Source: Scolanthus callimorphus (lineage: Eukaryota > Cnidaria > Anthozoa > Actiniaria > Edwardsiidae). From it: a stretch of DNA of 64,000 nucleotides. Each line of letters opens with the position of its first letter. The first letter of the stretch is position 1. The notes beneath the pieces are model-generated. The model was not told where the DNA came from, did not search any database, and saw only the letters and a list, made by a program, of their open reading frames with translations. The stretch lies in contig CM066912.1 in the NCBI GenBank assembly GCA_033964015.1, forward strand, positions 14,233,399 to 14,297,398. Direction: 5' to 3'. Both the position numbers and the translations under genes were made by a program. Positions 10,435 to 21,915 of this stretch are shown piece by piece.

Positions 10435-12755
10435 TCAATTATTGATTCTATTCTCTGCCCAGCGTACCAGCCTATGAAATGTTTCCTCCTGATATGCTGG
10501 GGCCAACATTTCTCTATGGCGGCACTCTGCTGCCATTGTATGCAGCCGTCCCATTTCCCGTACACGTGCTTGGGTTGTTGGGGTACTCACTGGGCGGAAT
10601 ATGTCCTCATTTATCAGCACGTCTTCATGAAAAGCAAAGTCAGGGTCCTTATCCTGCCCTCCAGCAGACTTGGCTCTAGACAAGGCAACAAATAGAGCAC
10701 CAGGATTCTTTGCTTCAAAGGCATGAGTACCAGGATGTATCACAACATACCTGAATGCCTCTCCCTCTCCTACCGTCATCCCTTGGCATTTGTGTATGGT
10801 GGTCCCCCATGCCAATCGCAGCGGCACCTGGAGACGTTTGCATCTACATGCACATTCTGTAGACCTTTTTATAGGTACAATTGGCACAACAGTAGGATCC
10901 TGCTCAATGAAGGCTGGTCCTTTGTATCCACTGAAGCGCACAAGTACAAAGTCAGGCTGTGGTGGTGGGTCATCAGTTGGTCTACGCCCATTTAAGTACA
11001 CAATATCAACTACTGTACCAACTGCACCATTGTACAGACCCCAGTCAGCCTTAAGATTTGCTACAAGCATAACCTTACTCTCACGACAAATGTAAAGAAG
11101 TTGCAGCAACCCACCAGCTTTGTTGCTGTCAGCCTTCTGAGCATGCCTGCCATTGTTGACAGCTTTGATCTTAGCTACTGGGTGATCAGGTAATCTGTTG
11201 CACTCAACTATTTTCTGCTTGTTCCTCTCCCATTCCAGGCGATGCGTTGGGAACACAAAGAGTCCTTGACTCTCTAGTAGACCCTCCCCATGGGTCCTCA
11301 ACAAATTGTGCCACTGGAACTGTTGAAGCCAGTGAACATGTTGTACAGTTGTGGCATATGTCCGCAATGACATTAGTACATCTCTTAACTGTACTTCAGT
11401 GTCATTCTGCCTAATGATCTGTGTGAGCTCAACAGCACAGTTGAAGTTTGTCCAAACCAATCACCATGATTTGATGGAGGACTACGTGCATCTGGCACAT
11501 ATACAGGGGTATCACAGACAGGAGGCAACTGAACACCATCCCCCATCATAACAACAACAGGAATACCACCCCAGGGTTCTTCTGCTGTTCTACCTTTGTT
11601 GACGCCATACCGTGCATGTTGTTCCATCCATCCCATTGTTGTACGTCCAAACATTGATCGCTCGTCTCCAATAAGCACTTTCAAGTTTTCACATCTGGAC
11701 TGCAACTTCTCTAAAACTGTGCCTGATGGGACTGTAAGTTCATGGCATGATCGCCCACCTGTTGGTAGAGATAAAAAACTGTGTGCTGTCTTACCTTCAA
11801 CTAAATATGCAGAGTTACCGGTTGGCGTGATGACCTGTATGACGTCGTTGCTACTGAATGCCTGTCGCACCAAACGCTGTAAACATTTGATCACAAATGA
11901 TTTGCCAGTGCCACCAGTACCAGAGACGATAAGACGCAGTGGCTCATATTCTTCAGGATCCTCAACAAACTTATGTAGGGTGCAAAGAACTAAACTCGCT
12001 ATTGCCCTCTGCTCCTCATTCAGAGATAGAGGACATGCATCTGGCAGTTGTACGTCATCATTCTCTGTGCTGCCTTGCTCTTCCTGTTGGATCTGGTTGT
12101 CTAACCATTTCTTGGGATCTTTTGCAGCTGGTAACGGTACATGTGTGCTGTTCCAGTCATACTCATCACCGCCATCATCATACTGGAACTCACTTTCCAC
12201 TCCTTCAAATCTCTGATTTTGACCAGCATGCACATTCACCCAGTCTGGTTGCTCCTCTGCGTCATCTGCCTCTTCTTCCTCATTCCCATCCTCAAAACGC
12301 TCATTCTGTGGATGGTCCTCTGGGCTTTCCACACCTGAGCCTTGACAAAGAGAGGACAGTTATCACTCAGGAGAAACTCTTCAAAGCGTTGAGTCCATGT
12401 CTGCTCATCTCGCTTTATATCTCGCAGAGAAAACCAGCTGGGGGAATGCAATAAGAGCATGGTACGACAGTAATCTTCATTTAGCGGCCATGTTGCATGT
12501 ATTGCACCACCACTAACTACGGGCACCTTTCCGTCTCTGGATGCATAGTCATACCAGGAACAGTGCTCATCTGGTCGTCTTGCAAGATATTTATCTAGAG
12601 GGCTATTTGTGGTTGCTGTATCCCCATTCCTTTCTAGGCGCCTTGACCCTGTGAGCGATAAGTATAAAAACATTCTGCTGCAACGCCATAGTGTCAGCTT
12701 ACTTAGCTCAAATGATGCTTCTGGGCCACTTACGTCTCGTCTCCCAACGGTCTTC
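10435..12755 (-). pseudogene. Helitron replication protein, PIF1-like helicase part (3' half of a broken RepHel gene)
   Basis: This is the helicase half of a rolling-circle Helitron protein, which unwinds DNA during strand transfer. Helicase motifs run in order on the minus strand: Walker A SGTGGTGKS, a Walker B-like LIGDERSM, GDGVQLPPV (motif III), AWGTTIHKCQGMT (motif V) and ALSRAKS (motif VI). The piece next to 12755 (SGPEASFELSKL) continues in frame from the Rep half across the transposon inserted at 12756-13845. Two further frame breaks show decay: one near 12335 and one near 11465, where SNHGDWFGQT shifts to VWTNFNCAVELTQ. The frame ends at 10435 with RVREMGRLHTM...RWAENRINN. Family assignment is firm; activity is excluded by the breaks unless they are sequencing errors. 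Confidence 0.9.
12747..12755. other. Target-site duplication, left (ACGGTCTTC)
   Basis: Nine bases identical to 13846-13854, directly flanking the inverted ends of the element at 12756-13845. Confidence 0.85.
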
Positions 12756-13845
12756 TAGCCTGAGTATCAGGCGGAATTTTATTTTTCTGTGAGAAAATGA
12801 GAAAGGAAAAATAGAATTACGCCTGACACAATCACTTGTCGCGGCGCCTTCCGCCCCCTTCAAGTCGGCTGTCAAAATCATATCAAAAATTGTCGTCAGC
12901 TGTCATCGCCTATTGTCTCGCTCAAGTACGTTTCCCTGAACCAAAACCAAAACAGTCGAGCTTGCTTGTTTTCTTTCGTTTGTAAAAGATCAAGCTTATT
13001 AGATATGGCTCAAATCAGGATCAGTACACTTATTTTCTCCAACAAAAGTATCTGGAAAGCTTGGAGCTCGGTCGGTTATTTTGGGAAACCTGCTTGAAAG
13101 TGTGGACTGCGTGGGAACTTCGGCGAGCGGGTCTCGATGTGTGCAGGAATTCCGCAAGGAAATTTCTACTACAGAACTGCATAAGCTTATCACGAGCTCA
13201 AAGGACCGTTTTTTCTAGCGAAAGCTGCCGAATCCTGCGGGAACAATTTAGCCTGAGCTAGGAGAAGATTTAGCGCTGCCGAGCAGGATTTCTTTGTTAT
13301 CGTTGATCTTCGAGGGATGCCGTTGAAATTCCCTACGCTTTTAGCACGACTTGCTGCTTTCGGGCCTAGTAACGATACTCGCAAGGGTCTTCTCTCCATC
13401 TTTCTAAAGCCAGAAGCTAGCGTACAGCATCGGTGTTGATAAAGTAGCGTTTGTCAAAAGCAGTTGGCAAAACTACAAGAATTTGAGGCACGCGGTCTGC
13501 TCTTCTTTTACTTGTATAGCAGGAAAAAACTGTATTCCAGATTCTACATCATCTTCAAACTCTCTTTCGTCCATATTCCGAATTTGAAAGGACGAATTTA
13601 TTAAAATCTTTGCGTGTTTCCCGAAAGATTCCTCTCCCATCGCGGCTTGTACTCGAACGAGCAAACGCTTCCAGTTTCGCTTCCGGTTTAACTCACGTGA
13701 CGCGTCCCTTTGTCTTTTGGCCAATCAGCGCAGCATTCAGATTCTGAATGTTGAACATGAGCTTTTGAATACATTTGTGTCAGGCCCTCTTCCCTCCTTC
13801 TCTCATTTTTTTTCGAGGAGGGGGAGGGTCCTGATACTCAGGCTA
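12756..13845. mobile_element. Non-autonomous TIR DNA transposon (MuDR-like by 9-bp duplication)
   Basis: Ends TAGCCTGAGTATCAGG (12756-12771) and the exact complement (13830-13845) form a 16-bp perfect inverted repeat, flanked by the 9-bp duplication ACGGTCTTC. Removing 1,090 bp plus one duplication restores the Helitron frame, which proves the insertion. A 9-bp duplication is typical of Mutator-like elements; P-type (8 bp) is less likely. No open frame inside resembles a transposase, so it would have needed one supplied in trans. The insert is more GC-rich than its surroundings. Confidence 0.85.
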
Positions 13846-15230
13846 ACGGTCTTCATAAGTAACTTTGCACAAACGGAACGACCAGAGACCTCGTCAGCTG
13901 CATCAGTTGTATTTACCATGTCTCTAAATAGGTCAGCAGTAGCCCCCGTAGGCTCATTGTCTTTACAGGCATAGCCACACACATAGTCAATCACGGCTAT
14001 GATATCATCAGCACTAGGTGAGTCTCGTGGAGACTCAGAAAGTATCATACTCACATCCCCATTAGCCCTCCAGGCCTGTAACTGGTATCTTGAATGCTGA
14101 ACTATACGTGGGTGGTCACGTGGAAGCTCAAGGCGGGGAGCACCATTGTGGTCTAACACAATTTCAGGAAATTCACGAGGCTCCTTTCCCCTGTGGAATT
14201 CAGAACCAAATTCCATACGGCAAACACGCTCTCCAGGCTGCAGTCCTGGTTCTAAGTGTCGTGGCATTCTGAGACAGTAGTCTGAGCAGGAGTGCAGCCC
14301 CACTCTATTAACAAGCTGCAAATGATCCTCCAGTATTGCCTCTTGAGTAGCTGCTACATCCATCAACATCTTTACTAAAGGATCATGCTCATTCGCTACT
14401 GGTTCTGCAGTGCCTTCAGGTGGTGGCCAGAACTCCTTTCTTGGGTCACCATTGTCATCTTTACCAGCTGGGTGTGAAGCCGTCATAGCAAAGTTCTCTT
14501 CCACCCACTCAGCTAGTCTTCTCACCTGCTCCTCATCACTACAGTGCTCTTGTCGGGCATCATGTAACAGCTGATGTGGCTCACGATCACCTCTCCAGCT
14601 CAGCTGGTGCCAGTGAATTTGCCCACGGGACTTGGCAAACTCGTACCTGTACCAGTAGTCACTCACACCAAATACAGGTTTAAGCACCTTCTCATGGTAG
14701 GCCTGAGTGCGCATATCAAAATAGGCCACAACAAGATGTGTATTCTCCTGTACTGCTTTAAATCGTGCATTGCTGTCTTCCAAAAGATTCACAACCTCTC
14801 CTGTGGTCTGCAGAATGTAGTTCTCAAGGAGCCTTCTCAATGGTGGGAAGTAAAACTCGGCACAACTTCCAGTCATGAAAAATGATGGTAATCCATGCTT
14901 CTCATTCACCATGAACTCCACCAGTGCACGAAGCTCTCTGCGTCTTTGGTGCCAATACTGAGGTGTCCCCCGCAAACAGGCTCCAAAATATAGAAGCTTA
15001 TTTTCAACTGATGTGTCCCCCCTTGCAAAGCGCTCCTGTAAATCTGCCACAGTGATATGAGGGTCACCTAGCTGCTGGTCAACAAAGTACCTGCTCTGCT
15101 CTAGGGCTCTCTTTCTCAAGATCATGTTGTGAACAATGAACTTTCAAACTTTGTGCTTTGCAAACCTGCCATCTTGGTACCACAACAAATGTTCTGCCCA
15201 TTCATGCAGAGATGCACATGTCCTAGGTCG
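13846..15230 (-). pseudogene. Helitron replication protein, HUH Rep endonuclease part
   Basis: This module nicks and joins single strands in rolling-circle transposition. Visible motifs are the HUH metal-binding triad in GQIHWHQLSW and the two-tyrosine site DYVCGYACK (Y-x3-Y), the Y2 arrangement of Helitron Rep. The open part runs from 15125 (ILRKRALEQSRYF) to the transposon insertion at 13845, where the frame is cut in KTV and resumes at 12755. Above 15125 the same frame continues through HEWAEHLLWYQDGRFAKHK but carries a TGA at a position where relatives have an aromatic residue. A lost T in a T-run near 15275 separates it from the N-terminal module. Catalytic residues are intact in this copy, although the gene is broken. 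Confidence 0.88.
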
Positions 15231-15234
15231 GTTT

Positions 15235-16369
15235 ACAGTAAAATCACCATTACCCGTCGGAAACAGACAAGGAAATGCCATTGTGAAAAATAAGGTGTAG
15301 TGAACTCTGATGCCGGGTTTCTATCTGTGGTTGGCCAAGGAATTACTGGTCTTTGTCTAGCTGGCCTTGGTGGAGCATCATTCACATTCGCTTGCTGCTC
15401 TGGCTCAGCCACTAACTGGTCGACAGCTGACTGGATTTGGGCCTCAACATTCACTCCCGGCTCTGGTAGAAGAACTCCAGAAACTGTCTGCTCATCATCA
15501 TCCACTGCTCCAGGGTCTATCTGTTCAGGAGCAGGACCTCTATCATCTTCATGCTGAACTTCATTAAATTCTACAGTTCTCAATTCTGGTAGCTCTCCAT
15601 CCTCTGGCAGCATTTCAATGCGAGCATCATCTATTACTACATCACTGTAAGCCACATTGTTGTTCTTCAGCCACCGGATTGCATCTTCCACACGTCGTCT
15701 TCTGACCCGGAAATCCTTGTGTGTATCATCTTTACCCTGCCTTCTTACTCGAATGATATCAACATCTGCGGGTAACCGTGGAAGAATAGTAGCAGGTTCT
15801 TGCACTGCCTGAGGGAATGCAATGCAGTGGCCTTTGGCAGCAATGCCTCCATGTTTCATCATGTGCACATGTATGGCAGGTGCTATTCTTCAATAAGCAT
15901 TTGCTCTGCATCGGTCAGACCTGCTAGTTGCTCTGGTACAACTCCAGGATTCATGTTGTTCTCCTGGGACCATAACTTTGGCTGATTTTTGTCTCTTTTA
16001 CATCTAGTACAGGAGTTGTTACCACTTCTAATCACACCTGTTTGCAGATGTCTCTCATTGCAAACTTCACAAAAACTCAAGTTATAAGTCATCTGCTCAA
16101 CCTCAAAAGAACGGATAGCGGCATAGGATTTGTCTTCTTGCTCACTAGATCCTGGAGGTGGTGGTGGAGGTAGGTCACCAATTGCTTCCCTAAGTCTCTG
16201 TTCTTCTTGCAATATTCTCCGCTGATTACGCCGCCTCCGCCTTCTCCGATCGTCATCTGATTCTTCAGCACCTGGTTGTGCATACTCAAAATGGATGCCA
16301 ACGGCATTCGCTCTCGCAATAAGCTCATCATCATCAGACCCCAGAATCCTAGGATTTCTACATCATCAC
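15235..16369 (-). pseudogene. Helitron protein N-terminal module (DUF6570-like) and start of its large last exon
   Basis: Found at the front of many Helitron RepHel proteins; its role is not established. A Cys-rich block FCEVCNERHL...CTRCKRD is followed by ENNMNPGVVPEQLAGLTDAE and, after a frame break near 15885, by HMMKHGGIAAKGH, RVRRQGKDDTHKDFRVRRRR and a D/E-rich stretch. A second 1-nt break near 16345 links the first residues (DDVEILGF) to SDDDELIARANAVGIHFE. The segment begins right after an acceptor, gaaatgttgattag at 16370-16383, in the same phase (1) as the upstream small exons. I therefore read it as the start of the last exon of a spliced Helitron gene. The remainder of 15235-15300 is out of frame because of the T-run deletion. 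Confidence 0.8.
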
Positions 16370-16598
16370 CTAATCAACATTTCCCAGAAAAATGTATAAA
16401 TAATTTACTTCAAATTCATAAACCTTTCTTGATGACATCCAAAAACAAAATTGTCAAGCATAAATAATGCAGAAAGAAAACTCCCTATTTAAAATTCATT
16501 GTCAATTCAACTTTGACCTTAAACTTACATAACATTCACTTTTTGAAGTAGTGCAGCATTTTCTTTTTGAAAATCAGGAACAAAGAATAATTGAAGAT

Positions 16599-16811
16599 TG
16601 TGTGGTTCCAGAAATTATCCATACCCCCCTATGGAATGGCATTGGAAATTCCGGAGGAGTGGAGGGGTCAAGTTACCTGATCATTTCCATACAAATACTG
16701 TATTTTTTGTATTTTTCTCGGAAATTCCAGAGGGGTGGGGGGTGGGGTCACTTTTCAACATCAATCCGTGGGGGGGGGGGGGGGGGTATGGATACTTTCT
16801 GGAACCACACA
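16599..16811. repeat. MITE (TGTGTGGTTCC ends)
   Basis: TGTGTGGTTCC at 16599-16609 and its complement at 16801-16811 bound 213 bp containing paired 'tatccatacccc' / 'ggggtatggata' phrases and a long G-run. A copy lies at 41070-41215 and end-like pieces occur at about 57630 and 57845. Confidence 0.7.
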
Positions 16812-16977
16812 TTGGCCATTTCCGATTTTCTTTCTCCTTATTAGACCAGCCACAGTTCCTTCTAATATTCTTATCAACATGCTGCTATTTACTTATTTTC
16901 ATTAAATTTTGCACAAAAAGGGAATTCAGTGCAGTGGCAGATCAAATCAGATCAAAAATCTGTCATTGTAATGAATT

Positions 16978-17100
16978 ATTATCTACTTGCCTTCCAACTG
17001 AGGACCTCTCTGTGAGAATTATCTACTTGCCTTCCAACTGAGGACCTCTCTGTGAGAATTATCTACTTGCCTTCCAACTGAGGACCTCTCTGTGAGAAGT
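16978..17100 (-). repeat. Three tandem 43-bp units made of an exon 3' end plus its GC donor
   Basis: Each unit reads, on the minus strand, TCTCACAGAGAGGTCCTCAG, then TTGGAAG|GCAAGTAGATAA. That is the last third of the duplicated Helitron-type exon with its splice donor. Only the copy adjoining 17071 is attached to a full exon. The units are nearly identical, indicating recent tandem expansion. Confidence 0.75.
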
Positions 17101-17172
17101 CCCCAGCATTCTCTAAATCCTCGGCACCCTCTGTAGCCTCCTGTAGAGCATCTACATCACCATCTTGGGAAC
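17071..17172 (-). CDS. Small phase-1 exon of the Helitron-type gene (copy e)
   Basis: 102 nt between acceptor cctttttTCAG and the GC donor GGAAG|GCAAGT. Translation starts GSQDGDVDALQEA and ends SQRGPQLEG, acidic and Gly/Gln-rich. It is homologous to the exons at 17875-18363 but diverged, and symmetrical in phase (1-1), so it can be duplicated or skipped without frame change. Confidence 0.55.
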
Positions 17173-17495
17173 CTGAAAAAAGGGAGCTAAATATAATTCT
17201 CCCTCAATAATATTCTCATTCAATGTTGAAAGTGATTTTAAAAAAAAAACACGGAAGAGGCTTTTTATATAATTATATTGCACCCCCTCCCAAGAACCTA
17301 TGGAAGAGCCTTTTTTCAGTTTGACCCCCTCAGAAAAGGCCATTTTGTTATTCATTCATTTGTTATTTATTTATTACCACCTTATACAAGAAGTACATGG
17401 TGTTGTGATACTAATAATAATTGAGGAGAGACATGAAGGAATAATTTACAGTCAGGATTTCATGCAATCAGCCATATATGTATATATATCTTATA

Positions 17496-17613
17496 AGATG
17501 TTTTTTCATGTAATGCGGGCGGATATTTTACGAGTTGCAGACATATTTTTACGAGCCCCGCAGGGAGAGGAAAAATGCGAGCAACAAGTAAAATGTTACA
17601 TGAAAAAACATCT
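17496..17613. repeat. Fold-back element with 18-bp perfect arms
   Basis: AGATGTTTTTTCATGTAA (17496-17513) is mirrored exactly at 17596-17613. The inner phrase 'acgagccccgcagggag' and a hairpin-like centre resemble MITE cores. It lies in an intron of the proposed Helitron gene. Confidence 0.65.
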
Positions 17614-17867
17614 AATGAGTTATTTATTATACGACGAAACAAAACTTTTTTCTTTTCTTTTCAAGATTTACTAGAAAACGTACGTTATTTGACTAGCACA
17701 CGATCAGGAAGCCATTCAAGTACGTGTGCAAAACCGGCTCGTAACCGGTTTCCTACAGTGTAATACAGCTTTTGCTGTGTAGTACGGCTCCATATCTGCA
17801 CTCAATTTTGACCTGTATATATGGTAAAATGACGTCACAGTCGTATAATACATAGAGATAATATATC

Positions 17868-18440
17868 TACTTGCCTTCCAACTGAGGACCTCTTTGTGAG
17901 GAGTCCTCAGCATGCTCTAGATCCAGATCCTCTGCAGCCCCCATAGCTGCACATGCATCACCATTTTGGTAACCTAAAAAAAACAAGAGTTAAATACTAC
18001 TCTTCTCAGTAGACTGTTACACCTTTTGATTATTCAGCGCCCCAATGCAGAATAATATAATATCTACTTGCCTTCCAACTGAGGACCTCTTTGTGAGGAG
18101 TCCTCAGCATGCTCTAGATCCAGATCCTCTGCAGCCCCCATAGCTGCACATGCATCACCATTTTGGGAACCTAAAAAACAAGAGTTAAATACTACTCTTC
18201 CCAGTAGACCGTTACACCTTTTGATTATTCAGCCCCCCAATGCAAAATAATTATATCTACTTGCCTTCCAACTGAGGACCTCTTTGTGAGGAGTCCTCAG
18301 CATGCTCTAGATCCAGATCCTCTGCAGCCCCCATAGCTGCACATGCATCACCATTTTGGGAACCTAAAAAACAAAAGAGTTAAATACTTCTCTTCCCAGT
18401 AGACCGTTACACATTTTGATTATTCAGCCCACCAGTGTGA
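17868..18440. repeat. Tandem repeat, ~193-bp unit, three copies
   Basis: Units start at about 17868, 18060 and 18253 ('atctacttgccttccaactg'). Each contains one exon plus intron sequence ending in 'gttacac(c/a)ttttgattattcag'. Differences between copies are a few bases and small A-run indels. Confidence 0.85.
17875..18363 (-). CDS. Three tandem copies of a 99-nt phase-1 exon (Helitron-type gene)
   Basis: Exons 18265-18363, 18072-18170 and 17875-17973 sit in a ~193-bp tandem repeat that includes their introns. Each follows an acceptor (gttttttag) and ends at a GC donor, GGAAG|GCAAGT. Each encodes 33 residues, starting GSQNGDACAAMGAAEDL (GYQ in the last copy) and ending SQRGPQLEG. The length is a multiple of three and the phase is 1 at both ends, matching exon 1 (22558) and the last exon (16369). 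The repeats are almost identical to each other, so the triplication is recent. The role of the acidic linker is unknown. Confidence 0.6.
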
Positions 18441-18650
18441 TCACCTTTTTATGTACCAAGTGAAGAGTTGCTTATGTACCACATGATCAATACTTGCATT
18501 AAATTATGCATGAAAACGGAAGTCGTTCGCAGATCAAATCAATTTCAAACAAGCCCCACCATCTGAATTCTTGGCACCTCCGCATGTACATCACCATTAA
18601 TTTGGGAACCTGAAAAAGGAGGCAGATGAGTTAAATATAATTGTCCCCCA

Positions 18651-18784
18651 ATAGAGCGGATTTCATATGACTGTAGTGAAACCAATTGCAAAGTGATTAC
18701 ACCAATTCTGAATAAAACCTATAGGAGTAATTACAAAGTAATTACCAATTACTCACAACAGCTGTCGTCTGAAATCCGCTCTAT
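18651..18784. repeat. MITE (ATAGAGCGGATTTCA ends)
   Basis: ATAGAGCGGATTTCA at 18651-18665 is mirrored by TGAAATCCGCTCTAT at 18770-18784; 134 bp, noncoding. It lies beside a degenerate exon-like segment (acceptor cctttttcag, exon start 18609, GSQING...) whose donor I could not identify. Confidence 0.7.
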
Positions 18785-19267
18785 TGGTTTCATTCAATAT
18801 CGATAGTATAAACAAAACTGACAACCTCATAAAGATAAAAAAAAGCCAGTCCATACGGCTACTATAATATAGGCATCTCACCCACAGGCTAATGAGCACA
18901 GGATCTATGAGGTTAGGACTCAAAAGAAAAAAACACCTAGGCATAATTATTATACAGAGTATAAAAATTCTATGCTACATAGTAAAATCCCAAAATAATC
19001 TAGGTGTGATAATTATTATGTTCTGCAGTGATAAAGTTGTGAGGGTAATGCCAGAAAGTCTAGAAAGCTGTTTTCAATGTGCACAGCTTCAGTCTTTTTA
19101 CGGAAAAACAAAATTTATACCTCCCTTTAAAGTTATTTTTTCAATAATAATGACAATAATTATTATAGAGGATATTACACGGTGGTGCGAAGATATGAGT
19201 TTTATTTTCGAGTGGCAAGAACAATATTTTACGAATGAGCGCAGCGAATGAGTAAATATTGTTTTTG

Positions 19268-21474
19268 CACAGTTGGCATAAATGCATCCCGCATCGCCAG
19301 CATAAGGCAAGCATGACAGTCATAGCTGGCCAGCGGTCGCACGCATCAAAACACCCAGCTAATCCAAAATGGCGGAAACGGAGAAGAAGGTGAAGTTTTT
19401 CAGAGGATTTACGTTCCTGATAGGAATCTTCCGGTCTTGCCAAAGGAAAAAAATATATATATCTGGTACTTCCAACATGAAGAATACTCTCGAAGAATGC
19501 GTGAAAAGAGAAAGAAAATGAATAATGGCAGAGGAAGTACGAAGGGATGGCGAACTTGTGTGTTGTGTGTTCACTAATAATTGCAAGCACTGACTTAACT
19601 ATAACTTCTGCGAGAATGGAAATGCAAGTTTATCAGATGACTGCGAATGCTAACAATTATTGGAAATTGAATCTTCAGTAGTTCACTGGTGTTTTAACTC
19701 TCACGCAATGAGCAAGACATTCTGTACTCTGGTTTCTGTGAAGACTCTTTCTTTTTATGAAAAAAGAATCTATTATCATTGTTGGGGGAGTGACCTGGAA
19801 CACACAGAACTGTAGCTTGGATAACAAATTGGAAAAGACCATGATCCCTCTGCTTTTCTGGTAAAACTTTAATCACTAACAGGGGAAAAGTAACCTGGAA
19901 CACACAGAACTGTTAGCACTTGGATAACAAATTGGAAAAGATCATGATACCTCTTCTTTTTCTGGTAAAACTTATCACTAACAGAGGAAAAGAGTAACCT
20001 GGAACACACAGAACTGTAGCACTTGGATAACAAATTGGAAAGACCATGATACCTCTGTTTTTTTCTGGTAAAACTAACATTGCTACAGTGTTTTACATAA
20101 CCTAAATGACTACTAGATGTTTCTGGTATCATTTTTATGGAACATGATTAAATTACCTCTATGAGCAACTCAAACATAGCTGCATGTTGTGATATCAGTC
20201 TCTGAACTAAGGGAATAACTCTGTAGGCATGTATCAGGACTGCCTGCACAAAAGTCTACACACTACTAGAAAATGTTTTTCACAAACACACTGCTGCCAC
20301 CAGTCAGTATTTGCTCTAGAATTTGCAATACAGGAAACATCGACATGCATGTCAAATGCAACTTAGTTTGATTATAAATTTATTAAACTACTTTAACAAA
20401 TTTTTGTGTGCAGCTGCATACTTTGTGTGTTGATAGCTACGCCCCTGCCTGTCAGTTGCACAAGGTGGTACTGTGAAAACAAGCCTAAAGTGTGATAGCT
20501 GAATAATTTAGACATGCTTTCAGTGAAACAAGAGGAAGGCTAATTCCTAAACAACATGGGGGGTAATAATATACACAAAAAATGACATGAAGCTTAAGAA
20601 ATCAAAGTCAAAACATTTTATAATTGACAACCCATACAGAGCACAGGGTACAAGTTATCAGATAAATGGATTGAGAGCTTTTGTCTTAGACAAAATTTGC
20701 TTTGGTGACAATGTTTTCTTTGGTTACCTAAATGTTCATTAAATGTAAATAATGTAATGATGATATCAGTGATGTCATTGTTACACTCCCCTTAAATGTT
20801 GTCTAACTTTGGTTTGTCCAAATTTGGTTTCCTTCCTGAGATATGAATCTTATAAAAATTGAGCTTGATGGCTATTTGGATGTTTTTAAAAATTAAAATT
20901 TAAAAATTCACAAGCATCTGTCACCACATGTAATTTGCATAGGGTATTTTTAGGCTCAGAGTTGAAATTGAATAAAAGTTGATTTTTTATAGCAAAAATA
21001 TTAATCAATCAGCAGAGCTCCATGGGCAACTGGCTTATAAGAGGTGGGAATAATTTACAAGCTTCTATGTCAACGATTACAAGCTAACTCTAAAATTAAT
21101 CACTGATGCTACAATACAGAATGTACATATCAGCAGTTAAGTGTTACTTTCTAACCACTTGCCACCATGTAAGTCTATGACAGTGAAGTGTTGTGTCACT
21201 CTGTAACAGGGTCCAAACCTAAGTATTAAAAAGAGGAATTGTAGTCACCAACTGAATACCATTATACAAAAGTTTATCCAACATACTGACATTTTTAGTC
21301 CAACCGTGAGAATGTTGGTCACTTTTGCAGCACATACAGTTGTGATTTGAAGCCCCTCCCAAGGAAAACTGGTTTCTAGTTCCGAGAAGAAGACAAGAAT
21401 GAAAATAAATTATAGCTTTTCAGTGAAAAATAACACAAAATGTTACACCCCCAAAAAATCAAGGAAATCTCCAG
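19268..21474. repeat. 2.2-kb dispersed repeat, copy A
   Basis: From CACAGTTGGCATAAATGCA to AAATCAAGGAAATCTCCAG it matches 50994-53208 nearly base for base, with scattered substitutions and small indels. It contains three ~100-bp tandem units with 'cctggaacacacagaactgt' (about 19790-20080). I see no terminal inverted repeats, no duplication of flanking bases and no coding region with family features. Its right edge cuts a Helitron-type exon (21475-21526). The 200 bp to its left (19160-19260) are a separate palindromic MITE-like stretch ('acgaatgagcgcagcgaatg'). Confidence 0.85.
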
Positions 21475-21526
21475 GCGTCCTCAGCACTCCCTGGCCCTGT
21501 AGCAAACACATCACTATTTGGGGAGC
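21475..21526 (-). pseudogene. Truncated phase-1 exon of the Helitron-type gene
   Basis: After acceptor cattttttag the frame reads GSPNSDVFATGPGSAEDA, homologous to the other small exons. Then it runs straight into copy A of the 2.2-kb repeat, losing the 3' half and donor. Confidence 0.5.
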
Positions 21527-21855
21527 CTAAAAAATGATATCTGAAATGTAAACATGTAGACTGGGCAAGATCAGATCTACACTTCTTACTAGTATACAAG
21601 TTAATCTTGCCTTCCGACCCGACACGCCGACAGTGAATCAACAACTAAAAGCCCCCATGCTGCTGCATGCATACATAACCTTACATATGGTTTAGATAAT
21701 AAAACACATATCAAGCACAAATGTTATAAAAATACATTAACTGTACACCGGTTTACAATGTCAATGACTACCGTGTGAGGACATTTTAAAATTATTGCCG
21801 TGCCGTGGGCATGAATTGATAGAACACAATTATCCCTAGAAAAGCCTCAACTCGC

Positions 21856-21915
21856 CTGTCATTTGTGGAACATTCTGTGAACCATTCCCTGCAGCGAGAA
21901 ATGCATCTTGCGAAC
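21856..21915 (-). CDS. Small phase-1 exon of the Helitron-type gene (60 nt)
   Basis: Acceptor atttaatttttgtag, donor ACAG|GCGAGT (again a GC donor). Translation GSQDAFLAAGNGSQNVPQMT. Length divisible by three, phase 1 at both ends. It is the first of the series after exon 1 and the most diverged. The stretch 21916-22557 shows no further exon I can support. Confidence 0.45.

Noticed and set aside
10474..12454. Plus-strand open frames of 65-206 codons over the helicase region
   Set aside because: They are antisense to clear PIF1 helicase motifs and show no family features of their own.
12999..13724. Short frames inside the 9-bp-duplication transposon as transposase
   Set aside because: All under 90 codons on either strand and lacking DDE/D blocks or zinc-finger motifs.
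16978..18440. CRISPR-like array (direct repeats)
   Set aside because: Units are contiguous tandem copies of exon and intron, without unique spacers, in a eukaryotic genome.
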